Counted from the stretch's first letter, positions 8,968 to 17,452 are shown. The stretch: DNA of 40,875 bases from Paludibacteraceae bacterium (GCA_017961765.1 JAGCWQ010000104.1:1-40875), one strand, 5' to 3'. Translations and numbers: made by a program. The notes: generated by a model from the sequence alone, not told the origin.

Positions 8968-8996
8968 ACGAGGCCCCCTCGAAAGGAGAGCCTCGT
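8968..8996 (-). terminator. Hairpin after the Lrp/AsnC gene
   Basis: ACGAGGC (8968-8974) pairs with GCCTCGT (8990-8996) across a 15-base loop. On the minus strand it lies 18 bases after the regulator's stop, but only TTAATT follows, so termination is likely weak. It may give partial read-through into the MMPL fusion. Confidence 0.45.
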
Positions 8997-9014
8997 ATGT
9001 GTTATTTGTAGTTG

Positions 9015-9521
9015 TTAATCTTCTATGAAATCCTCTTCGCTGATTTCCTCGAATTCGTCACTCATGATAGGAGCTTGCCTTTTGAATCCTTCGCAGAGGG
9101 AGATGATGGTTTCCGTGCTGGAGATTCCGTTGATAGGCTGTAGCTTCTCTTGGATGATGCGGAGGAAGTCCATGTTGTTTTTCGCATAGATTTTGATGAA
9201 CATGGCGTACTTGCCGGTGGTGTAGTGGCACTCCACAACTTCTGGGATCTTATGCAACTCTTCGGCTACCTCTTTGAAAAGGTTGGCGTCTTTCAGGAAA
9301 ATACCCATGTAGGCACAAGTGTTGTATCCTATCTTGGTGGGGTCAAGGATGAATTCCGACCCTTTGATGACTTCCAAGTTCTGTAGTTTTTGGATGCGCT
9401 GGTGGATGGCAGCTCCCGATACGTTGCATTCGCGGGCAACTTCGAGGAATGGAATCCTGGCATTGCTGGATATCAGTTTCAATATCTTCTCGTCCAATTT
9501 ATCAATTTGATGATGTCCCAT
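9015..9521 (-). CDS. Lrp/AsnC family transcriptional regulator
   Basis: This 168-residue protein has the two-domain Lrp/AsnC layout. An N-terminal helix-turn-helix (residues 5-60) has DKLDEKILKLISSNARIPF, ECNVSGAAIHQRIQKL. An alpha/beta effector-binding RAM domain follows (about 70-145), with VECHYTTGKYAMFIKIYAKN. These proteins form dimers to octamers, bind an amino acid at the RAM interface and control transport or metabolism genes. An acidic tail (EEISEEDFIED) extends past the usual end. It lies 90 bases upstream of the MMPL fusion on the same strand with a weak hairpin between, so control of, or co-transcription with, the exporter operon is plausible but not shown. Confidence 0.93.
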   Translation of the reverse strand: MGHHQIDKLDEKILKLISSNARIPFLEVARECNVSGAAIHQRIQKLQNLEVIKGSEFILDPTKIGYNTCAYMGIFLKDANLFKEVAEELHKIPEVVECHYTTGKYAMFIKIYAKNNMDFLRIIQEKLQPINGISSTETIISLCEGFKRQAPIMSDEFEEISEEDFIED

Positions 9522-9562
9522 ACGCTTGTTTTTTTAGGGGTACGTAATTTTTGTCTTATTTG

Positions 9563-9640
9563 TCGGACTCTTCGCTTGGCTAGGAAGTCTCTTCAAGGGT
9601 TCTATGCTGAACGGCGGAATTCGAGCCTCTGCTAGTCCGA
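9563..9640 (-). other. Structured leader or small RNA upstream of the Lrp/AsnC gene
   Basis: TCGGACT (9563-9569) and AGTCCGA (9634-9640) form a perfect 7-bp stem closing a 78-nt region that contains GAAG-AGA-CTTC and GGC/GCC mini-stems on the minus strand. Just upstream, 9642-9646/9650-9654 form a GGTTC/GAACC hairpin. One arm (GAACCC, 9650-9655) can alternatively pair with GGGTTC at 9597-9602, so two folds exclude each other. The length and 7-bp closing stem recall a tRNA, but I cannot build a proper T-arm or anticodon arm on either strand. Confidence 0.3.
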
Positions 9641-9669
9641 TGGTTCATGGAACCCTCCTATTGGGGCTA

Positions 9670-9677
9670 CAAAGTTA
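9670..9677 (-). promoter_or_regulatory. -7 element for the Lrp/AsnC leader
   Basis: TAACTTTG on the minus strand matches TAnnTTTG. Transcription from it would give a leader of about 140 nt before the regulator's ATG, covering the structured region. The -33 side is poor. Confidence 0.4.
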
Positions 9678-9710
9678 CAAAAAATATGGATTTATTGTAG
9701 CTACCTTGTT

Positions 9711-9971
9711 TCAGCGAACGGCAAGAAAGGTTTCGTCGTGCTTGATTTTCTCCTTCATGTATTGGAGATGGGCAATCATCTCTTCAATGTCATGGTGCAT
9801 GATGGCCTTGTTAATCTCTACATGTTTGGTATATTCGAAAGGGTAGAGTGTCTTGTATTTGGATCGGTCGTCCTCTACGCCGTTTAAGTCGTTCATCAAA
9901 TTTTTGAATCTCTTTTCGAGTTCTTCCTGACAGAAGGTCACTTTTTCTTTCTTCGCTAATATGTTTTCCAT
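9711..9971 (-). CDS. Small conserved-looking protein of unknown function
   Basis: I do not recognise this 86-residue protein. It is highly charged and helical-looking (KKEKVTFCQEELEKRFKNL, then EEMIAHLQYMKEKIKHDE), with no signal peptide, membrane segment or metal motif. It lies between the MurU-like gene and the Lrp gene on the same strand, 141 bases after the former. Codon use looks normal for the window, and no better reading frame covers this stretch, so it is probably real. It could be a small regulatory or assembly factor; nothing in the sequence decides. Confidence 0.6.
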   Translation of the reverse strand: MENILAKKEKVTFCQEELEKRFKNLMNDLNGVEDDRSKYKTLYPFEYTKHVEINKAIMHHDIEEMIAHLQYMKEKIKHDETFLAVR

Positions 9972-10112
9972 AAATACTTGTTTTTTTGTGTGTTCTTCGG
10001 ATTATGGATAATCCTTTTGGTTCTTAGAAAGACGAAATTCCCTTTGGAAATTCCTCCTTTTCTCTTCTCCCTATAAACTTACAGTTTCTTTTTTGAATCT
10101 GCAAGGATTTTG

Positions 10113-10847
10113 TTATTCTTGTTTCATCATCCGCTCCGCTTCTTCGATTGAGTTCAGCTTTCCTACGTCAATCAGATGGAGATTGGCGTCTATTTCGGCA
10201 TTGAATTTCATCTCGTTGCACTTTGAGATGTAGAAGTCCATGATGGGAAATTTGTCGGGAAATGAATCCATCTTACGGAAGACGGACGGCGAGAGGACGT
10301 GGATGCCTGAGAATGCGTAGGGCGTGTACTCCTCGGCATGAAAATCGCTTATTGGCGATTTCACTTCGCCCGTCGTCTCGTTTTTCCAACCTTGTAGCCT
10401 CTTCTCTTGGTCGAATAGTAAGTAGCGGCTGCTCTTTCGATTGCTTACCAAGAGGGTGGCGTCGCAGGCTTGGTTGAGATGCTTTTTATAGAGCCCCTTC
10501 AAGTCGGCGTTGGAGAGAATGTCCACGTTGTGGATGAGGAAGGGCTCGCCGTTGTCGAGCAGAGGCTTAGCCTTCTTGATGCCTCCTCCCGTGTCTAACA
10601 GCTTGTCTGTCTCGTCGGATACGGCGATGGAGAGACCGAATCGGTTGTTCGCCTCTAAATATTGGATGATTTGTTCGGAGAAATGGTGGACATTGATGAC
10701 GATGTCGTGAAATCCGTTCTCCGCCAATTTTTCGATGACATGCTGTAGCAAGGTTTTCCCTGCCACGGTGACTAAAGCTTTGGGCTTCGTGTCTGTGATT
10801 GGTTTCAGCCGGGTTCCGAGTCCGGCAGCGAATATCATTGCTTTCAC
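10113..10847 (-). CDS. MurU-like nucleotidyltransferase (NTP_transferase family)
   Basis: This 244-residue protein starts MKAMIFAAGLGTRLKP, the nucleotide-binding signature of sugar-1-phosphate nucleotidyltransferases, with KPKALVTVAGKTLL next. HNVDI near residue 105 supplies the metal-binding Asp. Length and motifs fit the MurNAc-1-phosphate uridylyltransferase (MurU)/HddC branch, which acts in cell-wall sugar recycling or heptose activation. The start is GTG at 10847, where GTGA overlaps the TGA of the upstream S41 protease by four bases. An ATG three codons later would cut into the conserved MKAMIFAAG. The overlap suggests translational coupling with the protease. The exact sugar is not determined. 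Confidence 0.85.
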   Translation of the reverse strand: MKAMIFAAGLGTRLKPITDTKPKALVTVAGKTLLQHVIEKLAENGFHDIVINVHHFSEQIIQYLEANNRFGLSIAVSDETDKLLDTGGGIKKAKPLLDNGEPFLIHNVDILSNADLKGLYKKHLNQACDATLLVSNRKSSRYLLFDQEKRLQGWKNETTGEVKSPISDFHAEEYTPYAFSGIHVLSPSVFRKMDSFPDKFPIMDFYISKCNEMKFNAEIDANLHLIDVGKLNSIEEAERMMKQE

Positions 10848-12523
10848 TTCTTCTCTGCTTTGGTTTTGTTGTTTCCTTTGCCGACCTCTTTCTTAGGGGA
10901 AAGGAGTTCTTCGTAGCGAGGGGAGTCTTTTAGCAATTCGACTGCAGCTTGATAGGTCTTGTCCCTTTTGAGCGACTCCTCGATTTCGCCTCGTTGGTAG
11001 TAGTAGCGTTTGGCTATCTCAACGCTGATGATGTCGGTAATCTCGTTTTTGAAGAGGTCGAGGTCTTTCTCCACGTTGTGGGAAAGTTTGTCTTCCAAAG
11101 CCTTGAATTCCTCTTCGGCAAGTTGGAAGTAGCCTTCCTCTTTCGCCACCTCTTTCAGACTGTTGATAACCTCCTCCGTCTTCAGTTTGTAGGTGAACTT
11201 CTTCTCTTTGACGAATTTTTTAAATCCTTCGTAATCGTTGAATTTGAACTCCTCCAAAGATCCGATGCTCTCGTGTTCCCTCTCGTATTTGTTGACGTAG
11301 TCGAAGACTATGTTGTTGGTGTACAAATGGTATGCGATGGTCGAATTCTTTTCTGGCTCCACGTAGAAGTCGGGGTTGATACCTCCTCCGTCGCGGACGA
11401 TTCTGCCTTTTGCCGTCTTGTATTCGGTTGTCAAACTGTCTGGAATTCGTTGAACATAGCCGTCTGTGCTACGTTGTGAGTAGTCGATGGCTTGGATGCA
11501 GCGTCCGCTTGGAATGTAGTATTTGGAGATGGTCACTTTCAGGTTTCCTCCGTAAGGGAGGTTCCGAGTGGTTTGCACCAATCCTTTTCCGAATGTTCGT
11601 TCGCCGACGATGACGGCTCTGTCCAAGTCTTGTAACGCGCCTGCCAAGATCTCGGCTGCTGAGGCTGAGTTCCTATTGACAAGGACAGCGATAGGGATGT
11701 TCCTGTCCACAGGTTCGCGTGTGGCTTTGTAGGTCTCGTCCCATTCCTTTACTTTTCCTTTTGTATAGACGATGGTCGATTTCTTTTCGACGAAGAGGTT
11801 GGTGATTTTCACCGCCTCGCCGAGGATGCCGCCGGGATTGTTCCGCAAGTCGATGATAAGGGCTTTGGCCCCCTCCTTCTTTAGGTTGGAGAAGGCATCG
11901 GCGAAGGCGTCCCCTGATTTTTCCGTGAAACCGCTGAAGTTGATGTAGCCAATGCCATCTTTGAGGGTGGCGTAGGAGACAGGAGGAATGCTGATCTTGT
12001 CTCTCATGATCTCGAACTTGAGTTCTTCCCCCATTCGGCGGATTTTGACGGTTGCGACAGTCTTGGCTTGTCCTTTCAACAGTTCGCTCGCTTGGCTGGT
12101 CGTTTTCCCTTTCAGTTCCTCCCCGTTGATCTCGAGGAAGACGTCTCCTACCTTCAAACCTGACTTTTGTGCCGGCATTCCTTCGTAGATTTCTGAAATG
12201 AAGATTTCCCCGTCACGTTCTCCGATGATGGCTCCAACGCCTGCATATTCGCCTGTGGTCATGAACTTTAGGTTGTCCATCTCAGATTCGGGAATGTAGG
12301 TGGTGTAGGGGTCCAAGTTGCCTAGCATGGCATCGATGCCTTGCTTTATCTGTTTGTCCGGTTGGATCGTATCGACATAGAACAAATCTAGCTCTTTATA
12401 GATGGAATTGAATATGTCCAAGTTTTTTGAAGTCTCAAACTCTCTGGTTCCTTTCTTTACGCTTGCTTGGCAAATCGGGAGAGCGAGGGCAACGAGTGCT
12501 ATTGAGAGTATGCTTTTTCTCAT
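10844..12523 (-). CDS. S41 family C-terminal processing peptidase (CtpA/Prc-like)
   Basis: A periplasmic serine protease of 559 residues. The start at 12523 gives a clean signal peptide (MRKSILSIALVALALPICQA); an in-frame ATG 15 codons upstream would only add a hydrophilic extension. A PDZ domain covers about residues 85-170 (GVGAIIGERDG, VGDVFLEINGEEL), then the S41 core with IIDLRNNPGG (223-232). The catalytic pair is S288 in NSASAAE and K313 in FGKGLVQ, 25 residues apart as in E. coli Prc. The charged tail (about 430-559, Lys/Glu-rich) is longer than in minimal CtpA. Such enzymes trim exported or membrane proteins. It overlaps the MurU-like gene by four bases. A second paralogue lies at 30873-32462. 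Confidence 0.92.
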   Translation of the reverse strand: MRKSILSIALVALALPICQASVKKGTREFETSKNLDIFNSIYKELDLFYVDTIQPDKQIKQGIDAMLGNLDPYTTYIPESEMDNLKFMTTGEYAGVGAIIGERDGEIFISEIYEGMPAQKSGLKVGDVFLEINGEELKGKTTSQASELLKGQAKTVATVKIRRMGEELKFEIMRDKISIPPVSYATLKDGIGYINFSGFTEKSGDAFADAFSNLKKEGAKALIIDLRNNPGGILGEAVKITNLFVEKKSTIVYTKGKVKEWDETYKATREPVDRNIPIAVLVNRNSASAAEILAGALQDLDRAVIVGERTFGKGLVQTTRNLPYGGNLKVTISKYYIPSGRCIQAIDYSQRSTDGYVQRIPDSLTTEYKTAKGRIVRDGGGINPDFYVEPEKNSTIAYHLYTNNIVFDYVNKYEREHESIGSLEEFKFNDYEGFKKFVKEKKFTYKLKTEEVINSLKEVAKEEGYFQLAEEEFKALEDKLSHNVEKDLDLFKNEITDIISVEIAKRYYYQRGEIEESLKRDKTYQAAVELLKDSPRYEELLSPKKEVGKGNNKTKAEKK

Positions 12524-12553
12524 AAAATCAATAATGTTTCTATTTTTGTAAAG

Positions 12554-12592
12554 TATAGTACTCCCCATTTTTTGACAACGGGTTAATACTTT
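12554..12592. repeat. Direct repeat, copy 1
   Basis: TATAGTACTCCCC followed by a T run, GACAA, GGTTAATACTTTT recurs 131 bases away at 12685-12725 with about three differences. This copy sits just upstream of the S41 protease start, so on the minus strand it may hold its promoter region. Confidence 0.85.
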
Positions 12593-12684
12593 TTTCTTTC
12601 GTCGTTGGAGGAAATTTGGCTATCTCCAATCCTCAGCCAACAACAACGCTTCAAATTTATAATTTTTTTAATTATGCAGCCTCA

Positions 12685-12725
12685 TATAGTACTCCCCATT
12701 TTTTTGACAATTGGTTAATACTTTT
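12685..12725. repeat. Direct repeat, copy 2
   Basis: Second copy of the roughly 40-base repeat. It includes the stop codon and last codons of the 105-residue membrane protein gene, so the two copies flank a 92-base spacer that holds no gene I can see. It looks like a local duplication. Confidence 0.85.
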
Positions 12726-13032
12726 CTATGTTTAGGAATATAGAAATGACAATGATGAAAAATGCAGTAAACGACAAAATAGCCATCTGAAGCAATATTT
12801 TTAGATAGCCCCAAATGTCGCTTTGTTTCTTCATGTTGCGATACCCAAATAGTATTATCTCAGTTGTTGCATATATCATTGGAGCATAAAAACATGTAGC
12901 CGTGAGTATCATAATGACGATGTTGGGATAATACTCTCTATTTAGATGAAAAAAGAGAAATAACAAGAGCCCTCCAATTATCAATATTGAAGTAAGCCTT
13001 AAATATGTGTGTTTAAAATCATATAAAAACAT
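12715..13032 (-). CDS. Small three-helix membrane protein of unknown function
   Basis: This 105-residue protein shows three hydrophobic stretches, at about residues 12-31, 37-58 and 80-101, with short charged links (REYYP, RNMKKQSD). I do not recognise a family. It starts 42 bases after the stop of the WG-repeat gene on the same strand, so the two are probably co-transcribed. Its last codons lie inside the second copy of the 40-base direct repeat, which suggests the 3' end was shaped by that duplication. Function is unknown. Confidence 0.65.
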   Translation of the reverse strand: MFLYDFKHTYLRLTSILIIGGLLLFLFFHLNREYYPNIVIMILTATCFYAPMIYATTEIILFGYRNMKKQSDIWGYLKILLQMAILSFTAFFIIVISIFLNIEKY

Positions 13033-13074
13033 TTCAAAACTATTTGATTGATAAGTATATCGCTTGGTGTCTCA

Positions 13075-14616
13075 TTATTTGATTCCCTCTCCTTTGTCAT
13101 TCAAGAAATACCATCTGTTATTGTACTTTACTCGTAATAACTCATCTGAAAAGGAGGATACTTCTTTGAATTCTTTTTCTACGCCCGTTTCTATGTTTTT
13201 TACTTTGTAAATTTTGTTTTCATAATCTTCTTTATACATAAACTTCACATTCGATTCATTATCTTTTTGGACAGTGGTGACATCATACTTAGAAAGCGGA
13301 AGGTATTGGGAAAGCGGGAGGGTACGATATTTTGACAAATCCGAAAATTTTAAGATTCCAGCATCCAGATAGTCGAAGATAGGATGATTTTCAGGAATCC
13401 ATGCAGTGTCCCCTGTGGCAACATCAATACAAATATGAGAGATCTCGCTTGTACTTTTTTCAGATTCCGTCTCTATGATTCTTTTTCCCAAAAAATGTCG
13501 ATCTTTAAGATATAGAGGTTCCTTTATTAAAGCATTCCCTTTAGCATCTTCAAACATCCATGATGATACGTCATTCTTCACTACTAGTCTTAGCCTATTT
13601 TGACCAACCGGAATAACCATTGGATTCACCTCTTTCCCCTCCAAGGTGTATAATTTTTTTTGTTTCGCCGATTCAGGGATCTGTACGCCACGTTCATTTA
13701 AAAAGCTTTCAAAACTTGATGATGAATATCCATCGAAAAATAGATATTTCCCATATTCCCTTACCTCATTGTATAACTTATCTACTAAAATCTTTTTATT
13801 TCTATAAATGGTCGTAGTCAGTGTAAAGACCTGTTGCCCTAACTCAGATTCATCAACGAAACACTCTTTAAATAGCACTGTCCCATCAATATAATCGTCT
13901 ATTATGTTAGTGCTTTCAATGATAAATGGGCAGACGACATTGAAATTCATATCGACGACGCCATACTTGCCCTCTTTTTTCAACACAAGACATTCTCGGA
14001 CTTCTCTACTGATGCGACTACGGTGATGAATAGCTTGAAAGCCTTGCTTTTTCATCTGCTCTTCTCCCATATATTCTTTTTTCCCTTTCTTGGTAATAGA
14101 AAGAACATCTCCGGTAAGAACGTTCACTACCGGCCAGTCATTATCCATCGTAAATAGCAGTTTTCCATATTCGAAGCAATAAGTGACTTTTTTGCCTGGT
14201 TCAGTCTCAAGTTGTATGATATCCACTGGTTTGAAATAAGAACATTCGTTAATTCTCTCAGTAGGCTCATAACACGAAGGTAGTCGATCGATTCTTATCA
14301 CTTTCCCTTCTGGGACAACTCTATTACCCATGCTGTCAATAACACCTACCGATTCGTCACACCATAGTCCGTTTCTGAACTTTCCATGTTTTTTTAGATT
14401 CTCAAACTGTAATGGTATGACCACCTCGCCTGATTTGTTGATGAATCCTGATTTGTTATCTTTTGTCACCAGCGCTCTGTTTTCGCTGAATTCTCCTACA
14501 TAATCGTAGTCTTTGATTTTATTGTTCAACTCCTCTGTTTGCTTTTTTGTAAGTGAGGCGGCTGATGCTACGAATGCAATTGATAATGCGAATAGGGTGG
14601 TAATAATCCTTTTCAT
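13075..14616 (-). CDS. Exported WG-repeat protein
   Basis: This 513-residue protein opens with a signal peptide (MKRIITTLFALSIAFVASA). WG/KWG-type repeats follow: NKSGFINKSGEVVIPLQFEN (about 54-73), GVIDSMGNRVVPEG, GKYGVVDMNFNVVCPF and a final NNRWYFLNDKGEG. Each is a short beta motif built on a W/F-G-x-x-D/N-x-x-G core. WG repeats make propeller- or solenoid-like scaffolds in exported bacterial proteins; no enzymatic residue stands out. The middle section (about 100-430) is diverged and holds few recognisable units. It appears to lead a two-gene unit with the small membrane protein. A promoter candidate lies at 14680-14710. Confidence 0.8.
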   Translation of the reverse strand: MKRIITTLFALSIAFVASAASLTKKQTEELNNKIKDYDYVGEFSENRALVTKDNKSGFINKSGEVVIPLQFENLKKHGKFRNGLWCDESVGVIDSMGNRVVPEGKVIRIDRLPSCYEPTERINECSYFKPVDIIQLETEPGKKVTYCFEYGKLLFTMDNDWPVVNVLTGDVLSITKKGKKEYMGEEQMKKQGFQAIHHRSRISREVRECLVLKKEGKYGVVDMNFNVVCPFIIESTNIIDDYIDGTVLFKECFVDESELGQQVFTLTTTIYRNKKILVDKLYNEVREYGKYLFFDGYSSSSFESFLNERGVQIPESAKQKKLYTLEGKEVNPMVIPVGQNRLRLVVKNDVSSWMFEDAKGNALIKEPLYLKDRHFLGKRIIETESEKSTSEISHICIDVATGDTAWIPENHPIFDYLDAGILKFSDLSKYRTLPLSQYLPLSKYDVTTVQKDNESNVKFMYKEDYENKIYKVKNIETGVEKEFKEVSSFSDELLRVKYNNRWYFLNDKGEGIK

Positions 14617-14679
14617 AAAACAATATTTTTACTTGCTGAAATGGCACTTTATCGTTCCATCTACCTTACTGATATACTG

Positions 14680-14710
14680 CGAAAATAATGAATTAGATGT
14701 AAAGGACAAA
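14680..14710 (-). promoter_or_regulatory. Promoter candidate for the WG-repeat gene
   Basis: On the minus strand TTTG (-33) is followed after 19 bases by TATTTTCG (-7), one mismatch from TAnnTTTG. The expected start of transcription is about 55 bases before the ATG at 14616. The same TTCG variant occurs at the giant protein's promoter. Confidence 0.5.
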
Positions 14711-14723
14711 TTTTAGGATGAAT

Positions 14724-14759
14724 AAAAAAGGGACTGTGATTTCTCTCCATCAAGAGAAA
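14724..14759 (-). terminator. Terminator after the LolC/E-like permease
   Basis: On the minus strand TTTCTCT-TGATGG-AGAGAAA forms a 7-bp hairpin, followed ten bases later by a run of six T. It lies about 50 bases past the permease stop. The remainder of the gap to 14808 holds small GGC/GCC inverted repeats and no gene. Confidence 0.5.
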
Positions 14760-14808
14760 CGGACTACTTGGGACGGCCTCTTAAGCCGAAGGAAGGCGTG
14801 CTTTCCCC

Positions 14809-16056
14809 TTATTCAAATTTTATGGATTGGGCTGGGTTTATCTTCGTGATGATGTAGGACGGACCGACGGTGATCAGAAGGAGCAGGACGAAGGTGCCCA
14901 CATTGATGGCTAGTAGGTTGAAAAGGGATAGGTGGATGGGAACGGTCTCCACGTAGTAAACGTCGGGGTCGAGTTTGACGAGGGAGAAATACTTTTGGAT
15001 GAGGCATGCGGATATGCCGATAAGGTTGCCTAAAAGGATTCCTTTCCCGATGAGGAAGGAGGATTGGATAAGGAATATCCGTCGGATGAACCAATTGCTT
15101 CCACCCAATGCTTTCAGAATGCCGATCATGTTGGTGCGTTCCAGGATGAGGATGAGGAGACCAGAAATCATGGTGAATCCTGCCACCAACGCCATGAGGA
15201 TGAGGATAACGGTCACGTTCATGTCCAGTAGGTCTAACCAACTGAATATTTGAGGGTTGATTTGCTTGATGGAGCGTAGCAGGTAGGAGGCTCCGTTGGG
15301 GTCGAACCGGTTTCCCATGATGTCGAAAGCCTCTTCGATGGCGTTGTCAAGATGCTCGTAGTCGTCCGTCAGGATTTCCAGTCCGCTGCATTGGTTCTCC
15401 TCCCATCCGTTGAGGTGTTGGATGATTCGTTTGTCACAGATTACGAATAGTTTGTCGTAGTCGCCAAACCCAGTGGAGTAGATGCCTTGTATGGTGAGCG
15501 GACGTACGCGTACCCGTCCTTGGATGACGAAATAGGCCAACACCTTGTCGTTAACCTTGATTTTCAGTAGGTCGGCGATCTTTTGGGAGATGAGTATGTT
15601 CTTGTTGGCCGTCGTGTCTTCCAAGTTAAGCAGTTCTCCCGATTTGAGGTTGGAGCGGAAGAAGTCCCAGTCGAAGTCTTTCCCGATGCCTTTCAAGACG
15701 ATGCCTTGGAAGTTGCCGTCGGTGTTGATGATGCCGGGTTGTGTGGCAAATTCGTGGATGTGTTTGATCCAAGTTCCTCTTTGCAGGCGGCCTTTTATCT
15801 CGTCGTCGAAGATGACGGGAGGGGTTTCGTAGGTTTGGTTGCTGTAGGAGGAGGATACTTGGATGTGGGAACCGAATCCGATCAGTTTGTTTCTGACTTC
15901 CGTCTTGAACCCGATGACGATGGCAACAGCGACAATCATGACAGCCAAGCCCATGGCAATACCTCCTATGGCGATGCGCACGGCGGGGCGGGAGACTTTC
16001 TTGTCTTTCTCCTTGTTGAAATGAATGCGTTTTGCTATGAAAAGTTCAAATTTCAT
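14809..16056 (-). CDS. FtsX-like ABC transporter permease (LolC/LolE type)
   Basis: A 415-residue permease of the MacB/FtsX/LolCE class. The start at 16056 (MKFELFIAKRIHF) matches relatives; an in-frame ATG 16 codons upstream lies close to the aminotransferase terminator and adds an unrelated stretch. One helix near residues 26-50 (GGIAMGLAVMIVAVAIVIGF) is followed by a large periplasmic domain. Three helices follow in the last 160 residues, with ERTNMIGILKALGGSNWFI, the usual coupling segment. The family moves lipoproteins from the inner membrane to the LolA carrier or transmits force across the envelope. No ATPase partner is in the window, so it must be encoded elsewhere. Confidence 0.88.
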   Translation of the reverse strand: MKFELFIAKRIHFNKEKDKKVSRPAVRIAIGGIAMGLAVMIVAVAIVIGFKTEVRNKLIGFGSHIQVSSSYSNQTYETPPVIFDDEIKGRLQRGTWIKHIHEFATQPGIINTDGNFQGIVLKGIGKDFDWDFFRSNLKSGELLNLEDTTANKNILISQKIADLLKIKVNDKVLAYFVIQGRVRVRPLTIQGIYSTGFGDYDKLFVICDKRIIQHLNGWEENQCSGLEILTDDYEHLDNAIEEAFDIMGNRFDPNGASYLLRSIKQINPQIFSWLDLLDMNVTVILILMALVAGFTMISGLLILILERTNMIGILKALGGSNWFIRRIFLIQSSFLIGKGILLGNLIGISACLIQKYFSLVKLDPDVYYVETVPIHLSLFNLLAINVGTFVLLLLITVGPSYIITKINPAQSIKFE

Positions 16057-16075
16057 CGAGCCAATTAGCCTATTA

Positions 16076-16108
16076 AAAAGACGGATGGATCCTTTGGAGT
16101 CCATCCGT
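16076..16108 (-). terminator. Terminator of the aminotransferase gene
   Basis: ACGGATGGA (16081-16089) and TCCATCCGT (16100-16108) form a perfect 9-bp stem, with five T after it on the minus strand. It separates the aminotransferase from the LolC/E-like permease, whose start is only 20 bases beyond. Confidence 0.85.
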
Positions 16109-16129
16109 CGATTCTTTCTTTTTGTAGTA

Positions 16130-17329
16130 TTATAGCGTCCGTCCTGGATAGACTTCCAACGCTTTCTTCAGTACGATCAATGCTTTTGCCAATTCCTCTT
16201 TTTCAAGGACATAGGCCACTCTGACCTCGTCTTTCCCTTGACCTTTCTCTGTGTAGAATCCGGAGCATGGAGCCATCATGACGGTTTGTCCTTCATATTC
16301 GAAGTCGTTCAGCAACCAAGCGCAGAATTTGTCCGAATCGTCGATAGGCAACTTGGCCACTGTATAGAAGGCACCCATCGGAATCGGAGTGTAAACGCCA
16401 GGGATGCGGTTGAGGCCGTCGATGAGGAATTTCCTCCGCTCCACGTATTCGTTATACATCTCAAGCATATACGATTTTGGCGTGTCGATGGAAGCCTCGG
16501 CTATGATTTGTCCGATAAGCGGTGGACTCAATCTGGCTTGACAGAACTTCATTACGCTCTTCCTTACCTCCACGTTCTTGGTCACCAAGGCACCGATACG
16601 GATACCGCATTCGTTGTAACGTTTGGAGACGGAGTCGAAAAGGATGACATTCTCGTCGATACCCTCCAAGTGGAAGGCAGATATATAAGGGGCTCCAGTA
16701 TAGCAGAACTCCCTGTAAACCTCGTCGGAGAAGAGGTAGAGGTCGTATTTTTTCACCAAGTCGCGGATTTTGTTCATCTCTGACTGGGTGTAGAGATATC
16801 CTGTCGGATTGTTCGGGTTGCAGATGAGAATACCCTTTGTGCGTGGTGTGATCAGTTCCTCGAACTTCTCTACCGGCGGCAGGGCGAATCCCTCCTCGAT
16901 AGTGGAAACGACAGGCTTCACGATGGCACCTGCACCGATGGCGAAGGCCGTATAGTTGGCATACGCAGGCTCAGGAACGATGATTTCATCGCCTGGGTCG
17001 AGGCACGACATGAAAGCGAAGTTTACCGCCTCCGAACCACCTGTTGTGATGATGATGTCGTTTTCATCCACATCGATGTTGAATCCGTGGTAGTAGTGCG
17101 CCAATTTCTTGCGAAGGCTTTTAAAGCCGTTGCTCGGGCTATATTCGAGGATGCTCCTGTCGATTTTCTTCATGGCTTCGAAGGCGATGGTCGGAGTCTT
17201 CACATCGGGTTGTCCGATGTTCAGGTGGTACACCTTTATTCCTCTCTCCTTTGCCTTGTCTGACAGCGGAACCAGCTTTCTGATAGGGGATTCTGGCATT
17301 ATGTGTCCCCGGTTGGAAGTCTGTGGCAT
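16130..17329 (-). CDS. Class I/II pyridoxal-phosphate aminotransferase
   Basis: A 399-residue fold-type I aminotransferase, AspC/AspB-like. YHLNIGQPD (34-42) is the substrate-side signature, NPNNPTG (171-177) and SDEVYREF (201-208) line the cofactor, and K236 in DSVSKRYNECG is the Schiff-base lysine. The C-terminal half has the conserved arginine in DEVRVAYV. The start at 17329 (MPQTSNRGHIMP) fits the family. The in-frame ATG at 17416 sits at the predicted transcription start and would add 29 unrelated residues. It probably transfers the amino group between glutamate/2-oxoglutarate and an amino acid; the exact donor cannot be read from sequence. It is monocistronic with its own promoter and terminator. 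Confidence 0.92.
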   Translation of the reverse strand: MPQTSNRGHIMPESPIRKLVPLSDKAKERGIKVYHLNIGQPDVKTPTIAFEAMKKIDRSILEYSPSNGFKSLRKKLAHYYHGFNIDVDENDIIITTGGSEAVNFAFMSCLDPGDEIIVPEPAYANYTAFAIGAGAIVKPVVSTIEEGFALPPVEKFEELITPRTKGILICNPNNPTGYLYTQSEMNKIRDLVKKYDLYLFSDEVYREFCYTGAPYISAFHLEGIDENVILFDSVSKRYNECGIRIGALVTKNVEVRKSVMKFCQARLSPPLIGQIIAEASIDTPKSYMLEMYNEYVERRKFLIDGLNRIPGVYTPIPMGAFYTVAKLPIDDSDKFCAWLLNDFEYEGQTVMMAPCSGFYTEKGQGKDEVRVAYVLEKEELAKALIVLKKALEVYPGRTL

Positions 17330-17420
17330 TTCTATTATAGGGTTTAAAGCAGTACTGCTTATTTGCAACTTGCTGTTATTTATAATTGTTCTTTGCCCAT
17401 AACGGACAATTCTCAATTTG

Positions 17421-17452
17421 CAAAGTTATCACATCTATTTTTTAAAATCAAA
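17421..17452 (-). promoter_or_regulatory. Promoter of the aminotransferase gene
   Basis: On the minus strand TTTG, 20 bases, then TAACTTTG: a full match to the Bacteroidetes -33/-7 consensus. The implied transcript starts near 17414, leaving a leader of about 85 nt before the chosen ATG. Confidence 0.8.

Noticed and set aside
9563-9640. tRNA gene or tRNA remnant in the Lrp leader
   Set aside because: A 7-bp closing stem and a TTCGAGC string are present, but no proper T-stem, D-arm or anticodon arm can be built on either strand.
13035-13042. TAGTTTTG -7 element for the 105-residue membrane protein
   Set aside because: It lies three bases from the start codon, so transcription would begin inside the gene. 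The gene is more simply read from the WG-repeat transcript.
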